NCBI GenBank assembly: GCA_964017145.1
Contig: OZ024841.1
Location: forward strand, 3,286,001-3,350,000
Length of the DNA stretch: 64,000 bases
Origin: Agrocybe praecox
Taxonomy: Eukaryota > Basidiomycota > Agaricomycetes > Agaricales > Agrocybaceae
Direction of reading: 5' to 3'
Below the pieces are notes generated by a model. That model worked only from the letters and a program-made list of their open reading frames with translations. It searched no databases and had not been told where the DNA came from. The position numbers were made by a program, and so were the translations under genes. Shown piece by piece: positions 1-13,689 of the stretch (positions are counted from its first letter, which is position 1; each line of letters starts with the position of its first letter).

Positions 1-1460
1 CCACAATGGGTGGGGGAAAAATAGGAGGGTGTTCTGGTGAAGGTGAGCCCACGTGTACCGCAAATAGGAAGGGATTGGTCGAGGTGAATGCAAGGAGCAA
101 GGATATCCTGAGTGCGACAGCAGAGCGTTCTGGAGAACGTTGACCATAGACGGAGCGAGAACGACGAGTGGGGTGAACACAAAAGTAAAGGGCCAACGAG
201 AAAAACAGGCGAGGCGAGAGGAGATAGAATAAAGAAGGAAAACACTGCGTCACAGAATGGAGAGGGAGGGGAGTTATTTATGAAAGTAAACAAGGGAGGG
301 AGGGAGGGAGGGAGGGAGGCAAGAGGCAGAAGGAAGGGAGCATGGCAATGAATAAAGAAGCGAAGCCATTCATATGACAGCCGACAGATGTGGGCGTGAA
401 CAAAGAATACAAGCTGACATCGAGAGACGGGACGCTGAGAGTCAGAGAAAGGTGAAGAGGGAAGGTGACAAAACGAACGCGGGGAAAGGTGAGAGGGAAA
501 GGATTACGGATGGGAGGAGATTAGTGGATGGGAATCATGAACGCGACAGAAGGTGCCATTGAACGACGACGACGACGAGCAATGCACGCGAAAAACACTA
601 CAGTCTACGATCCTGAATGAAGGAAGAGGAGAACAAGGGAGAAGGGAAGTAGGTGTCTTGGTACCGGAAGTCGGACACTTAATTGAGGCGGGTGGAAGAA
701 TATCCTGAACGCGAAAAATGGATAGAGAAACAGAGGAAGAATGTATTGAAATATTGACTGGCGACCAGAGACCGAGCAAAAGTAGGGCGAACACTCGAAT
801 ATGGAACCGAACGGAACCGAGGGGAGGAGCGAACAGGGGAGATCCGACGCAAAGCAACAACACCCTTACAGGCCTTGATGCATTGATGCGCACGGCTGCA
901 ACGAATCAAAATGGATCTGGAAACGCAACGACCGCCAACGAATGACGTGGACGATCGAGAATACACGAGTCAGAACACCGATAACCAGAGACAGGACTCG
1001 GACGAGAGTATCAGTGAGTGAAGAAAGCACCAATCGCAAGCGAGAGCGCACAGTACAAAGAGACGACACACCCCGACCACAGAGAGGAATGCCGCCGATG
1101 AACGTTGAACGACAAAGACCATTGACCAGAACATTACGAGAGCAAGGAAAGCTCGAAGAAAAAACATACACAGGGTCGCATCAAAATTACAATCAGCAGA
1201 CGATCCGACGGAACGACACAAGTTTTGATCCGAACCCCCTAACCAGATGTGGCGTGGTGTGCCTTTGTATCCAACCATCATTCGTCTTTTTTTTCCTTGA
1301 CTCTCTTCTTCGATCTGAATCCTACACTTCAAGCTGCTGAACGAGCGGGTCATTACAGAAGGATTATGAAAGGATCGGAGTGCACATCAAACGAAACGAA
1401 ACGACGCGTAATGAAGTCTGGGGGAGGACAGTAATATGAGAATGAGACGGTGGTCCCATA
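1..1460. repeat. Upstream non-coding unit of the kinase-relic repeat, copy 1
   Basis: This stretch is purine-rich on the plus strand and holds no convincing gene; the open frames on both strands are simple-sequence frames. Its first 250 bases match 6,040-6,240 and 17,450-17,650 (shared features: gtaccgcaaat, gcgttc, cggagcgagaac). The block around 1,210 (TTTTGATCCGAACC) recurs near 6,560, 13,230, 18,625, 56,620 and 58,930. It therefore belongs to a duplicated unit that precedes each kinase relic. A promoter origin is possible because the block lies just upstream of the relic, but that is inference. Confidence 0.6.
294..319. repeat. (GGGA)n microsatellite
   Basis: A run of about six GGGA units in the purine-rich leader of the first repeat unit. 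No function is suggested. Confidence 0.9.
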
Positions 1461-1470
1461 GGGAGGACAC

Positions 1471-4310
1471 ATGTACAACGCCATGCCAATACCCCCGACA
1501 CAGCGCTCACCGGTGCTTCTAGGCTCATCCTATAGACGCCAACAGCAACGCGCCACCGTTGCTCTTTCGCCGAACCAGCGGGATCACCAACCGAGCCAAC
1601 CAGCGACCGCTCGAATCAGTCCGGTGGGAACCCAAACACAGCAGCACTTGCATTTGTAGACATACCGGACGTGTACGCGCACCTAGCAGCCCTAGCTCAC
1701 GCGGCTGCTCATCCACGTCGAACCATCCCCAAATTTTGGCTTTATTTGCTCCTGCAGACCCTGGGAGAGGGCGAGTTTTCGAAGTTCACGCTCGGTCTGC
1801 ATAGCCAGTGGGGAGAGGAGGTCGCAGTGATGTTAACAAGGGGGATAATGTGGACAGTGCCGTTAGGATGAATAAAATTGAAAGGGAAATCAAGGTTTAA
1901 ATTTTAAAAGGTATGTTTTCTTGCTACTATATATCTTCCGATGCTTTTTCTTCATATCACATTTGGACCTCGATATGCGCGTTTTTTGGTGCCAGCATTC
2001 GTGGCAGAGAAGCCGTGGCTGTCGCTCGCTCGAAAATACTTATATATTTTTGTTCCTTTTTCTTTCACGCACCGACCTATGTTTTTCTGCTATCATTTTA
2101 CAATTTTATTTATTGGCTAACTATTCTTCTCAGTTGAAGAGGGTCTTGTATCACCAACAAATGAGACACCAGGCACAAGTTGCTCAAGTTGGCGGATCTG
2201 GCACCCAACATGGCGGCAGTGGGAGCGGCAATGCGAACGTCGCACCCAGATCTTCCGGCGCACAGAGCCAACGTCCAGAGGCGAGGAGCGAGAGGCGTCC
2301 TGCCGATTGTCGCCACCGTCGTCGCAGGCCAAACCAACACCACCGTACCCGCAGCCACTCGCAGCTGTTCAACCCAACTGGAATCCCTCTACGCCTACGA
2401 GACCTCGCCTTTGTCGCCCATCACTGGCCTCGTTAGCGATCCATCCGTATCGCTCCTCATTTTTTCATCTTCTGTCTTTTTCAAGCCGACTGGTAACAAA
2501 CCTCAGCTAGCTACACCTCGGAACAAGCAAAGCCTGCCTAGAAGAAATTCGCTAGCCCTACTGCGTTGGGTCTGAGCGAGGATGATTCGTTCGCATTCGG
2601 TCTCGGAGCTGGTTTGACTTGGAATGCTAAAACGAGTCCCAACACCCCTTCATCCGGTCGATCCCCTGGAAAGAAATGCGACAAGGAGAAGAAAGCTCAT
2701 TGAACGTTTGGGCATAGTCGAATACGATTCGGAGCTAGAGGAACAAGGAAGGAGGCAACCGAGTGGGGTAGACGCAAGAAATCTACTAGCCCAAGGAAGG
2801 AGAAGGATGGGCATAAACATGGTGCTGCGGATGAGAAGGCCGTCTCTGGCCTTCCTTCAGCAGCAGCAAAATTGCCAATGCCACCAACGGCTTATCGTGC
2901 GCCTACTGTTCCGACTGCACCAGTACCTGCACCAGCGCCTATCTCAGTTTATCGTCCGCCTGCGGTTCCGAGTGCATCTCCCCAAGCACCAGCACCAGCA
3001 CCTTTCTCTGTTCCTTCTGTCCAAATACCAGCGACGACCGCACCGGCTGTTCCTGCTACTCCAATGTCAGCGGTATTTGCAGGAGCAGACTGGAATACTT
3101 CCTCAGTTGGTGAAGCCCAAGGAACGGGCCATAAGAAGGGGAAATCGAGCATCGATATTTCGGTGGCAAAGATGCTGGGGGCCAGCGTGAAAGTATCAGC
3201 GCTACGCATAGCATGGCGTCTGGTGCCCTGCGGGCTAATTCGTCGATGGATACGACGAATGATGAAGAGAAGAAGGAAAAGAAGGGGGAGGAGGAGAAGG
3301 AAAGGAAAAGGGTACTAGTGGGTGGAGCAACACGCTCACTGTTATGGCCGAGCCTCTCAGCAGGTCCATTAGGAGCTGGTCGCAGAACCAGAAGACGCGC
3401 GTTGGTTATGTGTATCCCGAGGGCAGTACCACCGCCGTACCAGCTTAGAACTCCAACGCCAGTACACAATCACCAGCGCCCACTTCCATGCCATTCGCAC
3501 CAGGTGCAGCAGCACGTTCGACGTCCACGAACTGCAAATTGTTTGCATTGTTATCGAATTTTGTTGCTCCTTCTAGCGCCTCGTCTTCCGCTGCGAACCC
3601 GGGCTCCTTCTCGCCTCCTTCACACAGGACTTTGACGATGTGTCAATGACGACGTGCGAGAGGGCAGGCAGGCAGGCGTTGACCAGGAAGGAGAAGCAGT
3701 GGCTCAGGAGCAAGTCGAAGGGCAGGAAAACCCCTGCTTCTCGTATCCTGTTACGTTTAGCATGCAGGACTCGCATGCTGATAAAGATAGTACGCCTACC
3801 CAGACGCAGACGAGCCAAACTCAGACACCTATACAGGTGGTGGTTACCACTTCAACTTCGAGGAAGGAATCAGGATGCAGTCGCCGTTCCACCTGGTTCA
3901 GCACGAAGCAGGAAAACCACCAGGGTTGGATGTGATCACTATGATGAGCTGTGTAGCTTCCAACGGGGTCGATAAGCATGGATACCACTTCTCCGTCTGG
4001 TACATTCTCGGCCTCGACGGGCGGCATGCTTCGTGGACTGCTCATGAGGAGGCAGTTGTCCGAAGTCGCGTCGGGTGTTCCTCCCACGTCATCCCATGGC
4101 CCTCAAACACACTGGCGTCCGATGACGAGCATTTGGTCGTCGTCGGTGAACGTTGAACCTTTGACCTCCACCTCCACGGCTGGGCTGGTAACTTCTTCCA
4201 GTGTCGATCCCCTCTTACCATTGCCTCTGGTTCTGGCGTGGTGGGACCGGCACATGGCGATCCATCGCAGGACGCTGGGGATGATCAATGAGTGCGGTTC
4301 AGCGTCGAGC
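1471..4310 (+). pseudogene. Kin4-like protein kinase relic, copy 1
   Basis: This is a broken copy of a fungal CAMK-type (Kin4-like) serine/threonine kinase gene. Pieces in order are: an N-terminal segment beginning NAMPIPPTQRSP (about 1,478); a glycine-rich loop, TLGEGEFSKFTLGLHSQWG followed by EEVAV (about 1,755-1,830); a frameshift; an intron-like stretch ending near 2,133; then directly a Ser/Thr/Pro-rich tail (VPPIVATVVAGQTNTTV, about 2,310) and a PAPAP-rich region with GKSSIDI (about 2,870-3,180). Subdomains II to XI, including the HRD and DFG motifs, are absent. The tail is split among frames. Family assignment rests on the loop sequence and on the better-preserved pieces in copies 2 and 3. 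The same order of pieces recurs near 13.7 and 59.2 kb. A functional protein is excluded by the missing core. Confidence 0.7.
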
Positions 4311-6040
4311 TGACGAGGTTGGATAGATTGAACGATACGTATAGTTTGGATATAGAAAGTTGAAGGGAAATTTGAGGAGTTGCGTTGAGCGGTATGTGTT
4401 CTTTTTCTTTCTTTTCTTCGATTTTTTCTTTTTTTTTTCTTCTTCGTTCTTTCCGATCGGCATATTCTGCTGGTATCGAGACTGGGCCCGTACATCAGCA
4501 CCTGGGATCTTCTCAATTTTTTTCTCATGTTCTCACCTTTTTTCTGGGCCATCGAACGTACAAACTGATGTTTCTTTTTTTTGTTTTGTTTACAGACGTG
4601 TGGACCTTTCGGTTGCTCGTGCCTAGATGGCGAACGATTAAAATATAGAAATCCTTACCAACAACCCAACATGGCCAATAATTAATAATTGGTCGTCTCT
4701 TATCCAGGGCTCCAAATTCTCATCACTGCCCTCCACCATCATTTCTTTATTGTCGTCATCGTCGTCGGCACATATGTCATCCATCCAGCCATTGCCTATG
4801 CTTATGCCTAAACCATGCCTACATGCAGTCGCCGTACCTACCCCACCTTTATAACAAACACATAGACTTGCCACGTCACATTCTGTTCTGACTCATTTGT
4901 AACTTCGGACTGTCGGATTCCTTTGGTATTTGACGACGTTGCCTCGGGGATGTGATCAATATATGAAGGAATAGGGATCGGCGAAGAAGATCTACCACGT
5001 CCTGGTTGGCGGAGGAGGATGGGAGTGGGAGGAGGAAAAATGAATATAAAATCGTCGGAGCTAGGAGGTATAGGTGATCCAGGACGGTGGATAATTGTGG
5101 ATCACAGTCGTGTTTGGGCAACACGGGCGAGGTTTTTTTTGAAAAAAATTGCTTTCTGCGACGCGCTTGATCTCGTCACTTTTCGATAGATGGGGTCGAA
5201 TTTCCGTATTTTTTTGTGTTTTACTATGTTTCGCCTCTTTTCTCTTTTTCTTTTCCTATCTTTCTTTCTCCTTCAATATATGTCTCTGATTTTTTTCTTG
5301 TGGACCTTGCTGTCCGTTCTCTGTATCTTGTCTTCTTTTCTTCCTCTCCACCAACAAAAATTATTGTGTCTGTACTGTAGTTTGGACATTTCTTTTTTCT
5401 TCTCGTATATGCTCTATTCCTTTCTTCTCATGATTATATGACGGCGCATAGGCCAACTATATAATGTGAAGGCGGACGAAAGGCGACAAGGAACGAGAAG
5501 GCAGATCTACGAAAGACGAGAGATGATCGATGGAGGACGAGACGAGATTGTGATGCACATCTAGCTTTCTGATGTCCGTTGTTCAAGGCTCATATACATA
5601 TACATGCACGAGGATCCGGGAGAGCGGTGCCGCAAGAGAAGGACGAAGAAGAGGAGGGAAACTTGATTCGTTCGCGTGATCTTGAGGACAGGGAAAAGTG
5701 TGGACCATGGAAGAGATGTGAGAAGTGATTGGAGAGAGAGCCGAAGAGCTGATAAGCCAAACCAAAAGATATACATCGTAGGAGAGTGTCTTGTACATTA
5801 GTAAATTCGTACGTATCAAGCTATATGTAGACTAGAACTGGAGAAAAAGACAACGATAGAGAAAATAAATTGATGCTGATGCGAATGTACAAGAACGAGG
5901 ACCAGGGGGGAAAGCGAAAAGAACCTGAGGGAAGTGTGAAGAGGCGCGGCCGAGAGAAGAGATAAAAAGAGGCGAGGCAAATGGGAGGGAAATTATCCAA
6001 GAAGGGAAGGAAACAAGTCGCGAGTAAATTGACAAAGGGT
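4311..6040. other. 3' flank of kinase relic 1, no gene seen
   Basis: This stretch resembles 3' untranslated and downstream sequence of the kinase relic and is shared with 15,900-17,450 and 61,800-63,100 (for example the block around 5,350 with CAAAAATTATTGTGTCTGTA, found again near 62,805). It is rich in pyrimidine runs. The open frames are low in complexity and not conserved in frame among the copies. I see no gene. Confidence 0.55.
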
Positions 6041-8240
6041 GAAAAAAAGAGGAGGGTATTTTGGTGAACGTGAGCCCACGGGTACCGCAAATGGGAAGGC
6101 ATTGATCGAAGTGAGTGAAAGGATATCATGAGCGGGACAACGGCGCGTTCAAGAGACCGTTAATCAGAAACGGAGCGAGAACGACGAGTGGGGTGAACAC
6201 GAAAGCAAAGGGCAAACGAGAAAAACAAGCGAGGCTAGGCGCAGGGAGAACCTAGCCCTACGATTTATCCCGTTCGAAGATCCGACGTTATGTAGATCAA
6301 AGGAATACAGCAAGAGAAGGAAGGAAAAAAATAATTGACACCGCTAAAACACTTGGGTGATTATGAAAGCAGGGAGGAATAGGGGAAAGGCGACAATGAA
6401 ATCGGATGGCATTGAACGGCCCTGCAACACGGAAGGGAGAGGGAGGGCAGTACGGAAGCACAACGAGTGGATAGGAGCTCAGTCATGCACACGACAGCAA
6501 GGGTAAAGATGGAAAAGCGGGGCGAAGGAAGGGACTAAGGTACGATCCCGAACGTTCCGATCCGAAACTTAACCCGATATGGCATCACGTATATTCGTCA
6601 TTATTTTGTCTCTCCTTCCTCTCCCTCAAATCTTTTCTTCACGTTTCGTCCTTGGCTTTACTGATTTCTGAATTCTACGCGTCCAGTTGCCACACGGAGG
6701 TTTTATTGGAGAAAGAAATAATCGGAGGACGTACATAATTGAAAACAGCGGAATGGATTTGAACGAAACATTGTTTATAGCGAGGGATGTACGCACTGGG
6801 TGCGTATGGCTTTTTGGTACGTGTTGTCCTTCGCTTTCTGCTCGCTAATCTGTCAAAAAAAATTAGGCATGGAAACCCCTTCTTCGTCTTTGCCTCTCCC
6901 TCTCTTGCCTCTTCGTTCAATTTTCTATCTCATTGGCCCACTTCTGCTTACTGGCGTCCTTTTCCACAATCATGCATTGGCATTCCATTCTCTCCCTGTT
7001 GTTCTCTCTTCCCCTGCTGTAACCGTCGTGCACCTCCTATTTGACTTTCCGTCTTTTAAACTCGCAGCACTATCTTGACATCTGAATGATACACGTCCGT
7101 AGGGCCATTGGAGAAGGGGTGTTGAAAAAATTCAGAGGACGAACATGAAACGAACTGAACTTAAATTGAATGGAAGGAAATATTCTTAGCGACTTATGGC
7201 GTGTACGCACTGCGCGTTTGTACTGGTGCATCTTGCCCGTCGCTCGCTCTTATCACATTCCTTTTCCCTCTGTCTCCGAGCTCCGAGCTCCCCGTTTGTT
7301 CTGTCCCTTCTTTCGCTCACTCTCCGCCTCTCCAAACCTTTTTGTCCTCTTGTACCACTGACGAGCTGATAACATGTACGAATTTTAAAGGGAAATCGGA
7401 AATAGACGAATACACGCTCAAAATATGCTACCTCGGATTGACGCAGTGGTTATGTTATATCAGATACCATTTCTTTTGTCCTCGCGCCTCCCAAATCTAG
7501 TCTATTTCCCTTGATCTGTTCACTTCTTGTCTTCGCTTTTTCCGTTTTGCCTCGGGGTTTCCTTCCCTTTCCTCACAATTTTCCTCCCATCATCACCTCA
7601 CGTCCGTTTGCATCCCCCCGTAAACAATGTATCGAAGGTGACCGGTTGACCTACCATTACCTGCCTCTACATGCCATCTCGCCTCTTTTCTAATTTTCTC
7701 TCTCTCGGCGCATGTTATTCCTCCCTCCCTCACTTCCCTCTCGCATATCATTCCATTATGCACCTATCTTCCCTCGTTATGTTCGCTTCCATCTCTTCTC
7801 CGCTTGCGTCCATTTTTCATTTTCTTCAGCCCTCTAGGCTCCTTCCCCTCACTTATCTCGTTAGTACCTCTTGCATCAACGACAACGACACAGACCCCAT
7901 ATACGTACATTAAACTATCTAGTCCTCCTCATCAATTCATTCAAATTATCTCGTATAGACGCACGTACAGAAAACACCAGAATGTAAAGATCAATATAGC
8001 AAAAATACAAAAACATGTTTTAATGAATATGTTTGGATTAGAATGAATGAGTGAATGAGAAAATGGCAAGCGGAATACAGATGGGGAATCCTACGTGACG
8101 CGACGATGACAATAGGAGAGAAAAAAAGTACCATAAGGAAGGGCCCAACACAACAGAGTGCGGAAAAGATTATCAATAGAAAGGAAGGAACATACAGTAT
8201 AAAAACTGAAGGGATGGAGCAGAGATGTAAGGATGAAGGT
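6041..8240. repeat. Non-coding duplicated unit B, copy 1
   Basis: This unit starts with the same head as position 1, then runs into a 1.5-kb block that also occurs at about 18,640-19,800 and 56,620-58,110. Shared anchors are the TTTTGATCCGAACC-like box, a TTTTTGGTACGTG-like box near 6,810, and an AATACAAAAACATG box near 8,005. The block is pyrimidine-rich. No open frame is preserved in all three copies, so I treat it as non-coding duplicated DNA. It ends where the 3' flank of NACHT gene 1 begins. Confidence 0.55.
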
Positions 8241-8336
8241 AAGAGATAACATCATGAATCTGCATACTGAGTATCAGACTTCAGTAAATATTTGGTCGAA
8301 GATAAACAAATATAATTATAATTACCTTTATTCATC

Positions 8337-10911
8337 TCATGCGGCACGGAGATTATCATTCAACCCAGCCCCAACTCGATCAAGGTAAGTATTCATTGCT
8401 CGACGTGCGCGACGGCTGAGTTGGGGGAAGAACATTGACATTTTTGTAAAACATTTAGTTCTGCAAAGATCAACAAGTAGAGGAAACCTGGCTGCCAGTG
8501 GAAGTATCTGGGGAAGACATTTCAGGAGTTCCCTGTAATTGTCCCACAACTCCTGGTCTGGTCGAATCAGATCAAGTTTCCATTGTGTCGATTGCTGCAC
8601 CGGGAATATTCTCCAATCATACATATGCATGAGCTTTACATATGGAAGTAATTGGATAGAGTTTCGGCGAAGGCTGGAGAAGTATTTATCAGCAAAAACA
8701 AGTTTGTTTGGCAGGTTGTGTGATGATGTTCGCCTATGCCACTTCCAGGGACGTGTCTGTTGTTTTTTCCTATCAATCCAATGTAATTGAAGGTGTAATT
8801 CAGCCTCTTTGTGTGTAGATGAAGAATCAACCAGAAAGTTAAGACAATAGACTCCTGCTTTGGATATTATGAGTGATTTTTCCTCATCACTGAGATGGAA
8901 GAATGTGGGATAGAATGTAATGTGATAAAATGTGCTTTCTAGACCTTTTGATGGTAGAATAGGCAGAGATCGTAGGTGGAGCTGATATATAGCAAACATG
9001 TAATGCATCTTCCAATCATTTCTGTATCGGTTATGAAGTTCAAAGAGAGCCAGGCTGTAAAATGTTAAAACATGATTGTCATAGATGCCTGCTGCAAGAT
9101 GTCCATCATGCTCCTGAAGAAAGAAAACCATGTAAAGATTTAGCTTCTCATTTAAATCAATATGTTGAAGTTCTTACAAGATCATACATGATTTGAAACA
9201 GGAGGCGAATAAAATAATCTTCCACTTCTTCCCAAACTTGCTGTTGAAAAAGGCTTTTGCAGTAGGATTCCATTGGGAAATTGCTCACAGCAACTAAAAA
9301 TGCTGCATAACTGGGTTCAAACCAACTGGATCCAGGGTATATGCGAAAAAAAGGGCTGAGTATAGTTATGTCTTCTGGACCAGATGGGTATCGTGGGCCA
9401 TTATATCCCTCTAGCAGTACAATGTAGTCAGAATGATAGTATTCCTTTCTGAGAAAATGGAAGTTCTGACCTGAGAATATCTCAGTTAATCGAACAAAAT
9501 TCACTGCATCTATCTCTGCTCGGTTTTTTGAAAGGTCCTTTGACCGGTGCGCATCAAATAGAAAGTCTTCAAAGGACTTGTGAAGTAGAACTGCTTCTTG
9601 ATATCCGTAGAGGTTTATATCCACCCGTACAATGGCTGTGAGATCGGACAACACAACCTCTGCTGTCCCATCTTCGAGATTGAGATATATATCAATGACT
9701 AACGGATGGATCCCACTATATAAGGCAAGGAATACCATTATATCTGCAGAGAGCAATTGATCTTCTGTGCTATTCAATAAGTGCATATAAAGAGCATCGA
9801 GTTCGGAGAAAGGCAAGTCTTTGAAAGGAGGGCGCAGACCAAGAACTGCATCCAGACGCTGATGAGGACGATGACGGGGAGAATCGAGATATCTGATTAC
9901 TGTCTTTGCATACACAAACTGGCCAGAAGCCTTGTCCACAAGCTTGGTGATCTGGTCCTCAGTCGGCCAATGGGGAGGTATGGAAGATTTGAATTTGTGA
10001 CCTTCGCGAAGCTCCGTAAAACAGTCACATAGATAGAGCCTAATGTCATCATCCGGATCGTACTCATCCCCAAGGAATATCTTGAACAGCATCGAGCTCA
10101 TCTGTGTCCCACTAAATGTGTTGGAGATGTTGCCCTCCGAACGGCTCATCACAAGAATGTGAATTGGTATTGGGGAAGTGGTGACGACATGATGTAAGGT
10201 ATCCAATATATCCCGTTGGCTCGCTAGGTCCACACACTCGTCCAGACCATCCACAACAATCAGTTTGGGTGCGCTTTGAGGTGAATTGGCAAAACTCGCC
10301 AATAGTGGGTCCATGACAAGGGATTTGAATTGGGCCCGCAAAGACCGCGTAAAAATAAGTGGATCGAATTCGATAAACTCGGAGACAAGCCTGCGTATAT
10401 GTGGGTTTATACCACAAATCTGATACGCGATTGTTGCTGCAAGAGATTTCGAGTTGTTCCGTGTGGGATCGTTAGAGCCAAAAAAGAAACTGGCGAGCAG
10501 GGACCCCTCATTGGCACAGCGCTCGCATACGCTTCTCCCGATCGCGGATTTCCCAGCTCCTGCGGCTCCTGTTACCCATGTGATGAATTTATCGCGATTT
10601 TGTTGGTCCAATCCTGCAACCCAGTCCACAAGTGTTTGGATGATTGCCACCCTCGTCCCCGGGTGACATTTCGGAGGATCGACAATGTGTCCCGAGTCGT
10701 GCAAAGCATTGGATGCAACAGCGGCAACCAAACGATCATATCCACCTGAAATATAATATTGCTTATAGAAGATGTGTGCGCTATATGGTAAGGCGTACAT
10801 ACTATTTCCCCCGGTCTGCACATGAGTGGTATTTGTCGTAAATGATCCTCCAGTGATGATGACATTTGAAGACTCAAAGAGAGGTGCAGAGGTGGGTGGT
10901 ATATCAGACAT
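8337..10911 (-). CDS. NACHT-domain STAND NTPase, copy 1
   Basis: The model has two exons, 10,911-9,178 and 9,113-8,337, with a 64-nt intron (GTAAGA to TTCAG) that keeps phase 0 and gives 836 aa. The start is set at MSDIPPTSA, which is also the start of the paralogue at 54,609; the open frame extends 18 codons further upstream. An N-terminal segment with a GGSF-type motif common in agaricomycete NACHT proteins (residues 18-25) precedes the P-loop GAAGAGKS at 115-122 and a Walker B strand, LIVVDGLDEC, at 217-226. The C-terminal half has no recognisable repeats. Such proteins are ATP-driven switches of the NLR-like class, linked in fungi to non-self recognition; a role here is inference. The copy is intact, unlike its paralogue. 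Confidence 0.85.
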
Positions 10912-10979
10912 GCTCGAGAATCGGCTTGACGTTGGAGTAGGATAAAGAAGAGGGTCAAGTAGCAAGTCAAGGACAATCG

Positions 10980-11060
10980 TCGTCCCTCACTGCCTCACGG
11001 TGAATCGCATTGCCGACCACACGTGTGCAGTTTCCACGGTTAAATATGTCCAAAGCGTGT
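10980..11060 (-). promoter_or_regulatory. Upstream region of NACHT gene 1 with a box shared with NACHT gene 2
   Basis: About 70 nt before the start codon lies a GTCCCTCACTGCCTCACGG-type box followed by a TTAAATATG stretch. The same box occurs three times upstream of the paralogous NACHT gene (54,681, 54,764 and 54,844). Its conserved position suggests a promoter element, but nothing further can be shown. Confidence 0.4.
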
Positions 11061-11280
11061 TCAACTTATAATTAGTCGGGCCAATTTTAGGACGTAAAAC
11101 TAGTGTCTTTGGTGTCCCTAATCGATAATTATCAGTGTACAGAAACCTCAAATGTGAGCCCAGGTAAAATATGAGGGTGGCATCGATGTTGTCATCAGGT
11201 GCTACCAAGTGGTTGTTCTTGGGAAAAGGGACTCTGAGAGAATGATAGAACAAAGACGTACGGAAATGCAACTATAGCAT

Positions 11281-13685
11281 ATCATGAGGAAGAATGAGAG
11301 CACGGGCACGAGGGAGACTCTCGTATGTACGTGATTTTACAATTGTTTAAGGTTCGGGCCTGATATTTGATGACTGCTAAAGGCGGCAGGTCCTAAGTTC
11401 TTAGAGAGCTGGGCAGACGCACCGAAAGATGAAGCGGAGAGTTGAAACTGAAAGTTGACAGACAAGAGATAAAGACGAGACGAGACGAGACGAGACGACT
11501 CACAATTAGATCTTCAATGTGCGTCGTTTAAGGTTAATACCCATACGCACATATAAGGGACAAATACATTGAACAAAGAAAGAAGTAATTCGCTGCAATT
11601 CCTTTGTGAAAAATACATAGTAGAGGTCTGCACATGAAATGAATACCGCTGGAAGATGAAGGGAAGACGAAAGAGAAGAGAGGAAGAGGAAGAGAAATAA
11701 AGGGGCGGAAAGGAAAGGAAAAGGGGAGAAGCGAGTAGTAAAGTGAGAGAAATGTCATCGGAAAGGTGGGAATTGAGAAAGGGGAGCAGAAAGGAAGACG
11801 ATGTTTAGTTGTCAGAGAGTTATAAAGCGTGGGTGGGGATAAGTATAAGAGGGAGCGCGTGAGTTAAGTCGGGTAGGTGAAACACGATGGATCTTGAATG
11901 ATACGCAGGCGAGCCAGAGGAGGAACTTCGAGATGGCGGACGAAAGATTAAAGATGGGAAATGCGAGTGTCGAGATACAGACCTGAGCAACATGATCCGT
12001 ACGAGCACGACAGAGTTCTTTTCGCTGTACGTCAATATACAATTGTTCAACGTCCAACTAAACGTGAGATAGGGGCGTCAGGTCGCAGAATGAGCAAGAA
12101 AGCTGGTTACAGGCGAAAAACGAAAGACAGAAAGTAAATGAGAAGGCGAACAAAGACAAAAAGGAGACGAGATGACAACATACAACCTAAAGGGCTCATT
12201 ATATCTTCGATCTACCTCGTTCGACGATCGTTAACGTCAGCCCGCCAGTTAATCTGCATGTACGAAGATCAATGAGAGGCGCTGCAAGAGGAGAAAAATA
12301 AGGAAATGAGAAATGCTGAGAAATGAGTTGCGTGATCGCGAAGAGGAAAAACGAAGAGAAGCAGAGGCAGTGATTGGAATGGAATGGAAGGCAGAGAACG
12401 ATATAGAAGCCTAGACAGACAACGTAGAGATAAGGGGGCAAAACCGAACAGATTCAATGAAAAAAAAAGGGGGGTTTGAGTGAGAAAGAGAGGAGCGGAG
12501 GAAGCATAGAAAAAGATGGGAACAAATAGAACAAACGGAAGCAACATAGAGAGGATATGGAATGGACGTAAGATGCTACCGCAAAAGAGACACGAAAAAG
12601 AGCCAATCATCGATAGAAAAGTCGCACAACAGCGGCCAGGTACGTGTAAAAAGACATGTGAACTGAACCACAGATTGGATTTAACATTTTGAAGAAAAGA
12701 AGAGACGCTATGGGGAGGGAAAGGATTGATGCGGACGCGGTTGTATAGGAGGTAAATGAGAAATAAGTGTTCAAAAGGGAGAGACGATGAGTCATAAAGA
12801 CAAGAGTAGAGTAAAAATATAGAAGAATGAAGCCGACTAACGATATACCGTTTAAAAGGCCATTGACCAGAAACCCAAGCAAGAGCGGGATGTTCGAACT
12901 CGGTGGAAGGAAAACGCGCATAAATAGAGAGTTACCACAATAGGAGGAAGTAACAAATTAGAATGGAAGAGAAAGAAAGACAACAGAGTGTAAAGAGAGG
13001 TCATAGAGGGGAGGGCGGTAGACAGAAAAATTTAGTGGAAGGGACGGTGAACAGAGAGGAAGGACGCCGATGAACAACAAACGTTCAAGATATCATTGAC
13101 CAGAGACCGGAGCACGCTTGGAGCGGGGTGAATGTTTACTAAAACGAAGAGAACATACCAAACAGCGACCAATAGGACTCATACGACGATGAAAGGACAG
13201 AACGATCCGACGGAAAGATGTGGGTTTTGATCCGAACCCTAACCCGACAAGGCATCACGTACGTTCGCATCCGACCATAACCTTGCCCCTTTCCTTCCTT
13301 TTTCTTGACTCTTTTCTTCAAGTTGAATTCTACGCGTCGAGTTGCTAAATGGGCCTGTCATTATGCAAGAGTTATGAAAGGATCGAAGTGCACATTGAAC
13401 GAAATGAAACGCGTAACACAACGACGCAAATGGACTCAGAGGGTTCTGATGGGGGATGGAACTCGGAGGACAAAGTGATATGGGAGTAAGACGGAGAGAT
13501 GAATGAGAAACATGGAACTAATATACGGCAGACATCATATGGTTTTCGGGCCCAGTGTAAGTCCATCCATGTCTGGTACATCTCTATTACACCCAACGGC
13601 CCACTTCGCTTGCAGCGCACCAATATTCTTCCTCGAGTCATTCCCACTCACGAGCTGGCAGGGGCGGCGATGCAGAAGGATGACA
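11281..13685. other. Intergenic, purine-rich, no gene seen
   Basis: This is about 2.4 kb of plus-strand purine-rich DNA. A (GACGA)n microsatellite lies at 11,474-11,498. Part of the right half (about 13,080-13,450) matches the head of the kinase-relic unit, including the TTTTGATCCGAACC box near 13,230. Open frames are simple-sequence frames on the pyrimidine strand. I support no gene here. Confidence 0.5.
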
Positions 13686-13689
13686 CACG

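Noticed and set aside
504..1353. Overlapping minus-strand frames of 95-129 codons near the left end
   Set aside because: They are pyrimidine-strand simple-sequence frames, not conserved in frame in the homologous units.
11534..12921. Several minus-strand frames rich in Phe, Leu and Ser that look like membrane proteins
   Set aside because: Purine-rich DNA read on the opposite strand always gives such Phe/Leu/Ser-rich frames. No splice logic, and no counterpart in the duplicated units.
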